The notes beneath the pieces are model-generated. The model made no database searches and was not told where the DNA came from. It worked only from the letters and a program-made list of their open reading frames with translations. Below are positions 31,423 through 40,037 of a stretch of 64,000 nucleotides of DNA, in pieces; the first letter of the stretch is position 1, and each line of letters starts with the position of its first letter. Origin of the DNA: Agromyces sp. Marseille-P2726. Lineage in GTDB: Bacteria; Actinomycetota; Actinomycetes; Actinomycetales; Microbacteriaceae. Where the stretch lies: assembly GCF_902809835.1 (NCBI RefSeq), contig NZ_CADDWM010000002.1, forward strand, positions 1 through 64,000, in the 5' to 3' direction. Both the position numbers and the translations under genes were made by a program.

Positions 31423-31550
31423 GTCGCCCCCTCCGCTCTCAGGTGCATCGTATCGCCGTACGTCGGTCACGTCGCGAGATGGGCGGCGATCGGCGACGCG
31501 CGACAGCATCGGAGGGCGAGCTCGCACTCGGGTCGGGCAGAATCGCGAGC

Positions 31551-32108
31551 ATGCTGTTCTCCGTGGGCCACGGTCGGCTCGATCGGCAGGGCCTCACCCA
31601 GCTCCTCCGGTCGGCCGGCGTCCGAGCGGTGGTCGACATCCGTCGCTTCCCGGGGAGCCGACGGAATCCCGACGTCGGACGCGATGCCATGGCGCAGTGG
31701 CTGCCCGACGCGGGTCTCGAGTACCGGGTCGACGAGCGCCTCGGCGGACGACGCCGGCTCGCCCCCGACGCGCCGCGCGAAGACCCGTGGTGGCGCGTCG
31801 AGCAATTCGCCGCGTACGCCGCGCACACCCGCACGGCCGAGTTCTCGTCGGCCCTCGACGAGCTGCTCGCGCAGGCGCACGAGACCACGACGGCGATGAT
31901 GTGCAGCGAGAGCGTCTGGTGGCGCTGCCATCGGCGGCTCGTCGCGGATGTCGTCGTGCTGCAGCGGCACGGCGACGTGGAGCACCTCATGCACGACGGC
32001 CGACGAACGCGCCATCCCGTCTCCGAGGGCGCCCGGGTGCGGGCCGACGGCACGATCGTGTGGGACGGCCCCGCCGACGGCTCAGCCGACGGCTCAGCCG
32101 GCGACTGA
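31551..32108 (+). CDS. DUF488 family protein
   Basis: 185 residues. MLFSVGHGRLDRQGLTQLL, VVDIRRFPGSRRNP, LGGRRRL and the cysteine region MMCSESVWWRCHRRLVADVV are the conserved DUF488 blocks. The cysteines and His suggest a metal or redox role; the function is not established. The upstream open codons are dropped because the family motif starts at this ATG. CAGAAT ends 8 bases upstream, possibly a leaderless -10. The C-terminus is a short DGSADGSAGD repeat. Confidence 0.82.
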   Translation: MLFSVGHGRLDRQGLTQLLRSAGVRAVVDIRRFPGSRRNPDVGRDAMAQWLPDAGLEYRVDERLGGRRRLAPDAPREDPWWRVEQFAAYAAHTRTAEFSSALDELLAQAHETTTAMMCSESVWWRCHRRLVADVVVLQRHGDVEHLMHDGRRTRHPVSEGARVRADGTIVWDGPADGSADGSAGD

Positions 32109-32161
32109 CTCGGCAGCGACCGGCAGCGCCCACACCGGCAGGCGCCTGAACCGGGCCGTGA

Positions 32162-33175
32162 TCAGGCGCTCAGGACCCGGCGCACCCAGGCATCCCGGGC
32201 CTGCACGGCCGCCTGCGACACCGCCGCCGAGGGCACGATGCCCTGGAATCCGTGGAACCCGCCCGGCCACACGTGCAGCTCGGCCGAGCCGCCGGCCGCC
32301 CAGATCCTCGTCGCGAACGCGACCACCTCGTCGCGGAACACCTCGGCGCTGCCCACGTCGATGTAGGTGGGCGGCACGCCCGCCAGGTCGGCGGCGCGTG
32401 CGGGTGCGGCGGCGATCGTCACGTCGTCGGTGCCGCGCCGGTCGCCGAGCAGCGCCGTCCAGCCGGTCTCGTTGCTCGTGCGATCCCACACGCCGACGCC
32501 ATCGAGCTCACGCGACGAATCGCTGTCGTTGCGGTCGTCGAGCATCGGCGACATGAGCAGCTGCGCCGCCGGCATCGCGATCCCGCGGTCCCGCGCGAGC
32601 AGGATCGTTCCGGCGGCGAGGCCGCCTCCGGCACTCACACCCCCGACGAGCACGCGCTGCGGGTCGAAGGCGAGCTCCCCCGCTCGGGCGACGAACCACT
32701 CGTATCCGGCGAGGGCGTCCTCCACGGGTACCGGATCGGGGAACTCGGGCGCCAGTCGGTAGTCGACGGATGCCGCGACGGCACCATGCTCCAGCACCCA
32801 TCCGACGAGCATCGGAACCACCGCCCAGCGGCTCCCGCCGACCATGCCGCCACCGTGCAGCAGGTAGATCCCGGGAGTGGAGCCACCGTCAAGCGCCGAC
32901 CCGGCTCGAGGCGCCGACGAACCGGCGTCGTCTGTGCGGCGCACCACCGAGACGGTGATCTCCCCGCCGTCGTAGCCCGGCACCGTGTGGTCCACGACCT
33001 CCACGGGACGCCCGGCCACGACGTCCTCGATCGACGACCGCTCCCGGGCGGTCGCCGCCCGGAACTCCCCGATCGCCGAGGGCTCGAGCGTGGTGAAGAA
33101 GCGGGGCAGGCCGTCGAGCGCCGGTGCGAGCTCGGGATCGAACGATGGGCGGGTGGACCGCGGCATCCGCGTCAC
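32162..33175 (-). CDS. Alpha/beta hydrolase, HSL (hormone-sensitive lipase) family
   Basis: About 337 residues. The oxyanion motif HGGGMVGGS, SVDYRLAPEFPDPVPVEDALAGYEW, the nucleophile elbow GGVSAGGGLA, and the Asp/His region PTYIDVGSAEVFRDE with HVWPGGFHGF complete the esterase triad. It is probably a cytosolic carboxylesterase of unknown substrate. GTG at 33175 overlaps the DUF1254 gene stop as GTGA; ATG at 33166 is an alternative. Last gene of a four-gene minus-strand series that starts with STAND copy 2. Confidence 0.9.
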   Translation of the reverse strand: MTRMPRSTRPSFDPELAPALDGLPRFFTTLEPSAIGEFRAATARERSSIEDVVAGRPVEVVDHTVPGYDGGEITVSVVRRTDDAGSSAPRAGSALDGGSTPGIYLLHGGGMVGGSRWAVVPMLVGWVLEHGAVAASVDYRLAPEFPDPVPVEDALAGYEWFVARAGELAFDPQRVLVGGVSAGGGLAAGTILLARDRGIAMPAAQLLMSPMLDDRNDSDSSRELDGVGVWDRTSNETGWTALLGDRRGTDDVTIAAAPARAADLAGVPPTYIDVGSAEVFRDEVVAFATRIWAAGGSAELHVWPGGFHGFQGIVPSAAVSQAAVQARDAWVRRVLSA

Positions 33176-34521
33176 CCCAGGCGCGTGATCGCCGGCAACT
33201 CGAAGGTTCCGTCGAGCACCTGCGCGCGTGGCTGGTAGATGCGCATCATCGGGCGGAAGTCGCCCTCGGGCGTCGGCAACCAGTTCGCCGCGGCGGCCGG
33301 GTCGTCGGGGCGTTCCCGCTGCATGCGGATGGTGATCGAACCGGCCTGCCCGGAGCCCGTCGACGGATCGCCCGTCACGATGCCGGGTGTCCGGTCGCCG
33401 ATCGAGTACCTCCGGATGGGGTTCTCGACGAGGAGGTACTCGGGCGTCGAGTACATGGTGATCGACCAGAACGCATAGGCGGGCGGCGGCTCGGGAAGGT
33501 GCAGCTCGTAGGCGTGCTCGCCGTTCAGCCGCCTGCCGTCGGCATCGACGAACACCTCGGCGTAGTAGGCCTCGTAGCCGTGGTTGCCCCACAGGCCGTT
33601 CCGCGCCGACCGGGCCCGCAGCACGTACGACTCGGCGCGGTCGGCGACCTTCCACTCGGGCGCGTCGATCGTTCCGAGGCCGAGGTGGTCGACGTTGTAG
33701 TCGAAGCCGTGCGGCCACCCCAGCCATCCGTTCACGGCCGCTGCGGCATCGGGCTTGGACAGCTCCTCGACCTCCTCGCGTCCGCCCGCGAAGGCGTGCG
33801 CGAGATGCTCGTCGAGATCGCGCGCCACGACCCCGTACGGGTTCCCGTGATCGGTGAGCCCGTAGTCGGAGTACCTCCGCAGGAACTCCAGATCGGCCGC
33901 GGCCGGTGGGAAGGCCAGGCTCCACACCCGCAGCAGCTCCCAGAACCGCAGGTGCTCGGGAAGGTCGGCATGCGGTTGCGGGAGCCCGCGCAACGGCCCG
34001 TTCCCCTCGAGCGGCGTCAGGGTGAACTGCTGTTGCAGGGCACGCACGCGAGGCAGGTCGTCGGCCCCGTCGACCGCGAGCCGGCCCACTATCGCGGCGA
34101 CGTCTGTCGGCGACTCGATCGTCGGCACACCGTCGGGCGCTGTTCCCGTCCAACCGGGCGGGGTGATGAGGTAGGTGCCCTCGCCGGTTCCGGTGGCACG
34201 ACGACCGACGTACGCGAAGTTGTTCGTCCATGCGTCGACGAACTGCAGCACGTAGTAGGCGCCATCGGTGTCGGGCACGTGCAGCAGCAGCGGGCCGCCC
34301 GACAGGTCGAGCAGGCCGATCGAGTACACGGTGTCGTTGTTCACGCTGACGAAGGCGTCGGCCGGCGACGCGAGCCCGGTCGCGTGCGCGAACTCGTTGA
34401 ACCGGGCCGGCGGCAGTGAGCCGAGGCCATGCGTCGCGATCGCCTGGATGCTCGACAGGTTGTACACCAGCGGATACCCGAAGACGTAGGCGTCCACGAG
34501 ATGGCGTGAGGTCCAGTCCAT
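33172..34521 (-). CDS. DUF1254/DUF1214 domain protein
   Basis: 449 residues. The N-terminal half has AYVFGYPLVYNLSS, FVSVNNDTVYSIGLLDLSGGPLLLHVPD and YYVLQFVDAWTNNFAYVG (DUF1254). The C-terminal half has AYAFWSITMYSTPEYLLVENPIRRYSIGDR and NWLPTPEGDFRPMMRIYQP (DUF1214). These domains are beta-rich and of unknown reaction. No signal peptide is seen. A small insertion, PSTGSGQA, in the C-terminal half derives from a repeat-like DNA sequence at 33345-33366. GGGAG lies 5 bases before the ATG. Confidence 0.85.
   Translation of the reverse strand: MDWTSRHLVDAYVFGYPLVYNLSSIQAIATHGLGSLPPARFNEFAHATGLASPADAFVSVNNDTVYSIGLLDLSGGPLLLHVPDTDGAYYVLQFVDAWTNNFAYVGRRATGTGEGTYLITPPGWTGTAPDGVPTIESPTDVAAIVGRLAVDGADDLPRVRALQQQFTLTPLEGNGPLRGLPQPHADLPEHLRFWELLRVWSLAFPPAAADLEFLRRYSDYGLTDHGNPYGVVARDLDEHLAHAFAGGREEVEELSKPDAAAAVNGWLGWPHGFDYNVDHLGLGTIDAPEWKVADRAESYVLRARSARNGLWGNHGYEAYYAEVFVDADGRRLNGEHAYELHLPEPPPAYAFWSITMYSTPEYLLVENPIRRYSIGDRTPGIVTGDPSTGSGQAGSITIRMQRERPDDPAAAANWLPTPEGDFRPMMRIYQPRAQVLDGTFELPAITRLG
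33345..33366. repeat. REP-like sequence inside the DUF1254 gene
   Basis: CCTGCCCGGAGCCCGTCGACGG resembles the inverse of the widespread repeat family CCTTCGACGGGCTCAGGCAGG. It encodes the PSTGSGQA insertion in the DUF1214 half, between TGD and GSITIRMQRERP. Confidence 0.4.
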
Positions 34522-34567
34522 CGCTCTCCCGTTCCGTCCGGACCGGGCGCCGGACCCGTTCCCCAAA

Positions 34568-35494
34568 CTAGCCTGCGCGACGCCGTTCGAGCGAGAGGTA
34601 GAAGGTCAGGTACACCGCCACCGACGCCACCATGCCGACGGCGAACACCCACGCGCTCGGCCGCGACCACACGAAGTCGCCGAACCGCACCACCATCGCG
34701 ATGAGGATGCAGGCGAGGCAGACGAGCTGCGCCTGGAACACCCGCCGGAAGGCCGACCATCGGTTGTCCCACAGCATCCAGATGTTCACGAAGCCGGGCA
34801 GCGTGAGCACCGTGCCCACGATCCTCGCGGTGAGCGGCGTCAGGTCCCAGGCCCACGTCTCGAGGAACGCCTGCGGGGCGATGAAGAGCACGAGGCCGGT
34901 GACGGATGACGCGGCACCGACGAACGCGAGCAGGTACCGCCACGGCGCCGGGATCTCGACGTCATCGCCCTCGGGCGCGCCGTCGTCCTCGCGGAGGTTC
35001 ACGATGATCGCGATGAGCACGAGCACGGGCGTCGTCACGTAGAGGGCGACCCACGTGATGAACGAGATGTGGCCGAAGTGGAACCGATCCCAGTGCAGGA
35101 ACGTCGCGATGCCGGCGAGCGTGGCGAACACGAGCACGGCAGGGAAGCCGTGCCGCACGCGATGCCAGCGCCGCTGCACGGCCACCTGCACGAAGAACCA
35201 GATGCCGCCCGCGTACGCCGACCCGAGGAGCATGGCCGTGATCGGCGGATTGATGGTCCAGGCGAAGTGCTGCTCGGTGCCGCCGGGAAGGACGAGGAGC
35301 AGGAACGCAGCGGCCACGAGGAAGGGGAGCACCACGTACGCGAGCACGCGGGTGAACGGTCGCACGCGGTCGGTCGCTCCCGCCCGGTGGCGATCGGCGA
35401 GCGGTTCGCTGTGCCGCCGCTCGGCGGGTTCGGGCGGTGCCGGGTCGGAAGGTCGAGCGTGGCGCTCGTCGTGTCGCGGTTCGACGTCGCTCAT
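34568..35494 (-). CDS. Polytopic membrane protein, unknown function
   Basis: 308 residues. An approximately 45-residue charged N-terminus (Arg, Glu, His, Pro-rich) precedes about eight hydrophobic segments, such as VLAYVVLPFLVAAAFLLLVL and FITWVALYVTTPVLVLIAII. I recognise no family with certainty. The ATG follows GAGGAG. It starts 34 bases after the STAND copy 2 stop and leads by 46 bases into the DUF1254 gene, so the three are probably co-transcribed. Confidence 0.75.
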   Translation of the reverse strand: MSDVEPRHDERHARPSDPAPPEPAERRHSEPLADRHRAGATDRVRPFTRVLAYVVLPFLVAAAFLLLVLPGGTEQHFAWTINPPITAMLLGSAYAGGIWFFVQVAVQRRWHRVRHGFPAVLVFATLAGIATFLHWDRFHFGHISFITWVALYVTTPVLVLIAIIVNLREDDGAPEGDDVEIPAPWRYLLAFVGAASSVTGLVLFIAPQAFLETWAWDLTPLTARIVGTVLTLPGFVNIWMLWDNRWSAFRRVFQAQLVCLACILIAMVVRFGDFVWSRPSAWVFAVGMVASVAVYLTFYLSLERRRAG

Positions 35495-35528
35495 GAGTGC
35501 TCCTCGGATTCAGTTCGGCCCGGGCGGC

Positions 35529-38144
35529 CTACGTCAAGGTCGCGGATGCCGCGGCCTCGACTCGATCGCGCCCCAGCGCGTACGTCACCGCATCGTCGAC
35601 GTGCAGGTGCCGCCCTCGCTCCCGTGCCGACTCGAACGCGTCGGCACCGGGCCCGGCGAGCACGCCGTCGACGAACTGCTGGTGGAACGAGAAGGACGGG
35701 GCGTTGTAGAGGCCGGTGCGCTCACGCACCACCTGCGCAGCCCCGAGCAGCGTGCCGGCCCGAGCCGGATCACCGCTCGCCGCCGCGACCGCGGTGAGTC
35801 CCTCGAGCGCATACGCGACCCCTTCGTCGTGGTGCAGGGCCGCCGAGAGGATGAGGCACTCGTCGAAGCACGTGCGGGCGGTCTCGAGGTCCCCGAGCAG
35901 GAGCTTCGCCCAACCGCGGTGGTGGAGGGAGATGGACACGCCGAGGTCGTCACGCTGCCGCCGCGCCAGCTCGAGGCTCTCCTCGAACCGTGCGAGCGCG
36001 GTCGGCACGTCCTGCGTCAGCACCTCCACGCGACCGATGGTCACGAGGGCCATCGCCTGTCCCCAGGCGTCATCCGCTTCCCGGAACAGGGCGAGGCTCG
36101 TGCCGAGGGCCTCGCCGGCACGGGCGATGTCGGGCACCCGCGATGCGAGCAGGGCGAGCCCGAGTGAGATCAGCGCGAGCGCCTCCCCCGAACGCACGCC
36201 CTCACGGTGGAACAGCGCGGCGCTCTCCTGGAGCCCGGGCACCACGCCATCATCGGGGTTCTGCCAGAACCCGATCGCGCGGGTGAAGTACAGCGCGGTG
36301 GCCCTGGTCACGTCATCGAGCTCGTCGCCCGAATCGAGCGGCTCGCGCATCCACGCCCGGACCTCACCGAGGTGCCCGTCGACCCACCAGAAGACGTAGA
36401 GCGTCCAGGCGAAGTGGGCGGCTTCCGCCCACTGCCGTGTGTCGAGCAGGTGCCTGGCGGCCGCTCGCAGGTTGTCGCCCTCTTCGGCGAGCCGGTTGAT
36501 CCACTCGAGCTGCTTCGGGCCCTCGAGCTGCCGCTCGGCGTCCTCACCGAGCCGCATGAAGTACTGCGCATGCCGGTCGCGGAGCGCCCGAGCGTCGGGC
36601 CCGGCGTCGAGCTGGGCGAGTGCGTACTCCCGAACAGTCGACAGCATCGAGAACACCGCTCGGTCGCCGCGGTCCTGCTGGCGCACGAGGCTCCCGTCGA
36701 CGAGCGCGGCGAGATCGTCGAGAGTGTCGCCATCGGGGATGCCGTCGGCGATCCACTCGGCCGCGTCGAGGGTGCAGCTTCCGGCGAACAGTCCGAGCCG
36801 GGCGAGCAGCTGCTGCTGCGAGGGCGTGAGCAGCTGGGTGCTCCATTCGATCGTGGAGCGGATCGTGCGCTGCCGCTCGGGAAGGTCCCGGGCCCCGCCA
36901 CCGAGCACGAGCAGGCGCTGGTCGAGCCGCTGGAGCAGCTCGGCCGGAGTGAGCACCCGAGCCCGCGCGGCGGCCAGCTCGAGCGCGAGCGGCACGCCGT
37001 CGACGGCGATCGCGATGCGCTCGACATCCTCGACGTTCTCGTCGGTGAGCTCGAAGTCGGGCTTCGCCGCACGGACGCGCTCGACGAAGAGATTCACCGC
37101 GGGCGAGGCGAGCGCCCGCCCGACGCTCGCGCCGTGGCGCATGTCGGGGAGCGGGAGCGGGCCGAGTTCGACCCCGTGCTCCCCCGTCATGCGCAGCAGG
37201 ACGCGGCTCGTGGCGAGCACGGTCAGGTGCGGGGCATCCGTGAGCAGCGACTTGATCTCGGGGGCGGCGTCGACGACCTGCTCGACGTTGTCGAGGAGCA
37301 GCAGCATGCGTCGGTCGCGCAACGCCATGCGCAGTTTCGCGTCGAGGTCGCCGTCGCCGACGTCGTTGATGCCGAGCGCGTTCGCGATCGCCGCCGGCAC
37401 GAGCTCGGAGTCGGTCACGGGAGCGAGGTCGACGAAGGCGATCCCACCGGGGAATCGGTCGTGCATGCGGTTCGCGGCATCGATCGACAGTCGGCTCTTC
37501 CCGATTCCGCCGGGGCCCGTGATGGTGACGAGACGCACGTCATCGTCGGAGAGCAGGTCGACGACCGCCTCCAGTTCGCGCTCGCGACCGATCAGGGAGG
37601 TCAACGCCGCCGGCAGCACCACTGCTCCGTCCATCGACGCGCCGGTGTCGTCGACGAACGATGACGCCTGCGCGAACCGTTCGGCGAGCAGTGTCGCCAG
37701 ATCGCCGCGCACCAGCTCGCCGAGCTGGTCGGCATCGGCGAAGTAGACGTACGACGCGTGGTCGTCGGCCCGTACGCGCTCGAGCAATTCGGTCAGACGC
37801 GGCTCCCGGTCGCCGTTCTCCCTGACGTAGACGAGCTTCGGCATGTCGGACCGCGCCAGGCGGTACTCGTCCTCGAGGCCCGAGATGTCCTCGCCCGGCG
37901 CAATCCAGCCGTACTGCTGCGCGTAGAGGCCCACGAAGATGTCGCTCTGCGCGAGGTACGCGCGGTAGAGGTCGCGTGGCGGATGCGGCCGCGCTCCGAG
38001 CTCGAACATCACGGGGGCGAGGTTCAACTGCTCGATCGCGCTTCGGACGGCGCGTCGCTCGGCGGCGAGTTCGCGGAGCGTCGAGCTCACGAAGACGCGC
38101 AGGCGCTGGTCGGGCGTGCGGATGACCCCGTCGACCGGACTCAT
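35529..38144 (-). CDS. DUF4062 / NB-ARC-like STAND NTPase with helical repeats (copy 2)
   Basis: 871 residues, nearly the length of copy 1. DUF4062 ([51 protein letters not shown]), Walker [11 protein letters not shown], Walker [36 protein letters not shown], then TPR-like helices (ALALISLGLALLASR, DLETARTCFDECLILS). Strong similarity along its length to copy 1 shows duplication. The start is placed at the ATG giving [15 protein letters not shown], matching copy 1. It heads a series with a membrane protein, DUF1254 and an HSL hydrolase. Ligand and output are unknown. Confidence 0.85.
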   Translation of the reverse strand: MSPVDGVIRTPDQRLRVFVSSTLRELAAERRAVRSAIEQLNLAPVMFELGARPHPPRDLYRAYLAQSDIFVGLYAQQYGWIAPGEDISGLEDEYRLARSDMPKLVYVRENGDREPRLTELLERVRADDHASYVYFADADQLGELVRGDLATLLAERFAQASSFVDDTGASMDGAVVLPAALTSLIGRERELEAVVDLLSDDDVRLVTITGPGGIGKSRLSIDAANRMHDRFPGGIAFVDLAPVTDSELVPAAIANALGINDVGDGDLDAKLRMALRDRRMLLLLDNVEQVVDAAPEIKSLLTDAPHLTVLATSRVLLRMTGEHGVELGPLPLPDMRHGASVGRALASPAVNLFVERVRAAKPDFELTDENVEDVERIAIAVDGVPLALELAAARARVLTPAELLQRLDQRLLVLGGGARDLPERQRTIRSTIEWSTQLLTPSQQQLLARLGLFAGSCTLDAAEWIADGIPDGDTLDDLAALVDGSLVRQQDRGDRAVFSMLSTVREYALAQLDAGPDARALRDRHAQYFMRLGEDAERQLEGPKQLEWINRLAEEGDNLRAAARHLLDTRQWAEAAHFAWTLYVFWWVDGHLGEVRAWMREPLDSGDELDDVTRATALYFTRAIGFWQNPDDGVVPGLQESAALFHREGVRSGEALALISLGLALLASRVPDIARAGEALGTSLALFREADDAWGQAMALVTIGRVEVLTQDVPTALARFEESLELARRQRDDLGVSISLHHRGWAKLLLGDLETARTCFDECLILSAALHHDEGVAYALEGLTAVAAASGDPARAGTLLGAAQVVRERTGLYNAPSFSFHQQFVDGVLAGPGADAFESARERGRHLHVDDAVTYALGRDRVEAAASATLT

Positions 38145-38281
38145 GGTGAAAGTCTGTTCCTCGCGGCATCCGCCTGTAAACCCCGACCGGGACGCCGGTG
38201 GTGCGCCCTCGCGGCCCGGCGGTACACTCGCGGCGTGCGGCCGGGGCCGCCGCCGCACTCGCGACGCTCCGAGGGGGAACC
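38145..38281. promoter_or_regulatory. Divergent spacer between STAND copy 2 and the flavoprotein fusion
   Basis: 137 bases. TACACT (38223-38228) is the best plus-strand -10. GAGGGGG just before the ATG at 38282 is its ribosome site. I see no convincing -35 element or operator. Confidence 0.35.
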
Positions 38282-39997
38282 ATGGAGGCTCACGCGCCGG
38301 CGCCACCCTCCACCGCCATCCTGGTCGTCTCCGCCGACGAGCGGGGTCGGCAAGCGCTCCTCGAGCCCCTCGGCCGGCGGTACGCACAGGACTACCGCAT
38401 CGTGGATGCCGCGAGCCCAGCCGAGGGGGTCGCGGCGATCGGGGAACTGCATGCCGCCGGCGACGACCTCGCGCTCATCCTCGCCGACGACGCCTCACCG
38501 GTCGGAGACCACGACAACGTCTTCGCGGCGGCCAGGCGGAGCTTCCCCGACGTCCGGCGCGGCCTCGTCATCGAATGGGGATCGTGGGCCGATCGCCGGA
38601 CCGCCGACGACGTGCTGCGGCTCATGTCGCACGTGCAGATCGACTACTACGTGGTGCGGCCGGTGCACTCGCCCGACGAGTCGTTCCACCGCGCGGTCAC
38701 CGACTTCCTCCGCGAGTGGGAGGCGTCGGTCGGCAAGCGGCACCGCGCGTTCACCGTGATCGGCGACGACGCCCAGCCCCGCACCCACGCCCTGCGGAGC
38801 CGTCTCGCGCGCGCCGGCGTGCCGTCGGACCACCTCGATCCGGCGTCGCCCGACGCGCTCGCGCTGCTGGCCGAGGCCGGCGTCGACTACGCGGGCGTTC
38901 CCCTCGTGCGCACCGCGGCCGGCAGCATCCTCGTCGATCCCGACGACGCCGAGCTCGCGCGCGCCTACGGCCTCACGACCTCGCTGCCCGATCGCACGGT
39001 CGACGTCGCGGTCGTCGGCGCCGGACCGGCCGGACTCGCCGCGGCGGTGTACGCGGCATCCGAGGGCCTCGACACGCTCGTGCTCGAGGCCGAATCGATC
39101 GGCGGGCAGGCCGGATCGAGCTCACTGATCCGCAACTACCTCGGCTTCTCGCGGGGCGTCTCGGGTGCCGAGCTCGCCCAGCGGGCGTATCAGCAGGCGT
39201 GGGTGTTCGGCGCGCAGTTCGGGCACACCCGCCGGGTCTCGGCGATGCGCGTGTCCGAGGGCGGCGGCTTCGAGCTCGAGGTGGCTCCCGACGAGGTCGT
39301 CCGTGCGCGCACCGTGGTGCTCGCGAGCGGCGTCAGCTATCGCCGGCTCGCCGCGCCGGGGTTGCAGCCGTTCGTGGGCGCCTCGGTGTTCTACGGCGCG
39401 ACCTCGGTCGAGGCGCGAGGGCAGGCGGGGCGCGACGTGCTCGTCGTCGGCGGCGGCAACTCGGCCGGGCAGGCGGCCCTGCACCTGGCCAGGTACGCAC
39501 GCTCGGTGACGCTCGTCGTGCGCGGCGAGTCGCCGGCCGCGAGCATGTCGAAGTACCTCATCGACCAGCTGGATGCCGCGGGCGTCGGGCTCATCACGGG
39601 AACCAGGGTGGTCGACGCGGGCGCCGCCGAAGCCGACCGCCTCGACCACGTGGTGCTCGAGCTGACGGAGACGGGTGAACGACGCGAGATGGGCGCAGAC
39701 GCCGTGTTCATCACGATCGGCGCGCGTCCGCACACCGAGTGGCTGGCCCCCGAGGTGTTGCGCGACCGATGGGGGTCGGTGATCACGGGGCCCGAGGTGC
39801 TCGCCGAGGGCGGGCGGCGGGCGTGGCTGGGCGCCGAGGGAACCGAGCCCGCCCCGCTCGAGACCTCCGTGCCCGGCTTCTTCGCCGTCGGCGACGTGCG
39901 CCGCGGATCGGTGAAGCGCGTGGCGTCGGCCGTCGGCGAGGGGTCGGTGGTCATCTCGTCGGTGCATCGCCATCTCGGCGAGCACGCGGGCGGCTGA
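38282..39997 (+). CDS. Receiver / thioredoxin-like / TrxR-like FAD oxidoreductase fusion
   Basis: 571 residues in three parts. A response-regulator-like receiver (TAILVVSADERGRQALLEPL, LILADDASP with an Asp at the phosphoacceptor site). A short thioredoxin/glutaredoxin-like domain (VIGDDAQPRTHALRSRLARAGVP, GVPLVRTAAGSIL). A thioredoxin-reductase-like flavoprotein (VAVVGAGPAGLAAAVYAASEGL, DVLVVGGGNSAGQAALHLARYA, GFFAVGDVRRGSVKRVASAVGEG). The reductase CATC motif is replaced by YGATSVEA, so it cannot work as a normal thioredoxin reductase. Fusions of this type are known in bacteria; the partner is unknown. Confidence 0.87.
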   Translation: MEAHAPAPPSTAILVVSADERGRQALLEPLGRRYAQDYRIVDAASPAEGVAAIGELHAAGDDLALILADDASPVGDHDNVFAAARRSFPDVRRGLVIEWGSWADRRTADDVLRLMSHVQIDYYVVRPVHSPDESFHRAVTDFLREWEASVGKRHRAFTVIGDDAQPRTHALRSRLARAGVPSDHLDPASPDALALLAEAGVDYAGVPLVRTAAGSILVDPDDAELARAYGLTTSLPDRTVDVAVVGAGPAGLAAAVYAASEGLDTLVLEAESIGGQAGSSSLIRNYLGFSRGVSGAELAQRAYQQAWVFGAQFGHTRRVSAMRVSEGGGFELEVAPDEVVRARTVVLASGVSYRRLAAPGLQPFVGASVFYGATSVEARGQAGRDVLVVGGGNSAGQAALHLARYARSVTLVVRGESPAASMSKYLIDQLDAAGVGLITGTRVVDAGAAEADRLDHVVLELTETGERREMGADAVFITIGARPHTEWLAPEVLRDRWGSVITGPEVLAEGGRRAWLGAEGTEPAPLETSVPGFFAVGDVRRGSVKRVASAVGEGSVVISSVHRHLGEHAGG

Positions 39998-40025
39998 GGC
40001 ATCCGACCGGCACAGCGTCCCTCGC

Positions 40026-40031
40026 TACGCT
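40026..40031 (+). promoter_or_regulatory. Putative leaderless -10 element for the Eis-like gene
   Basis: TACGCT, 6 bases before the ATG at 40038; no Shine-Dalgarno is present. Confidence 0.5.
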
Positions 40032-40037
40032 GGCCAG

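Noticed and set aside
38282-39997. Calling the fusion a working thioredoxin reductase
   Set aside because: The CATC redox motif is missing (YGATSVEA), so a standard thioredoxin reductase function is not supported.
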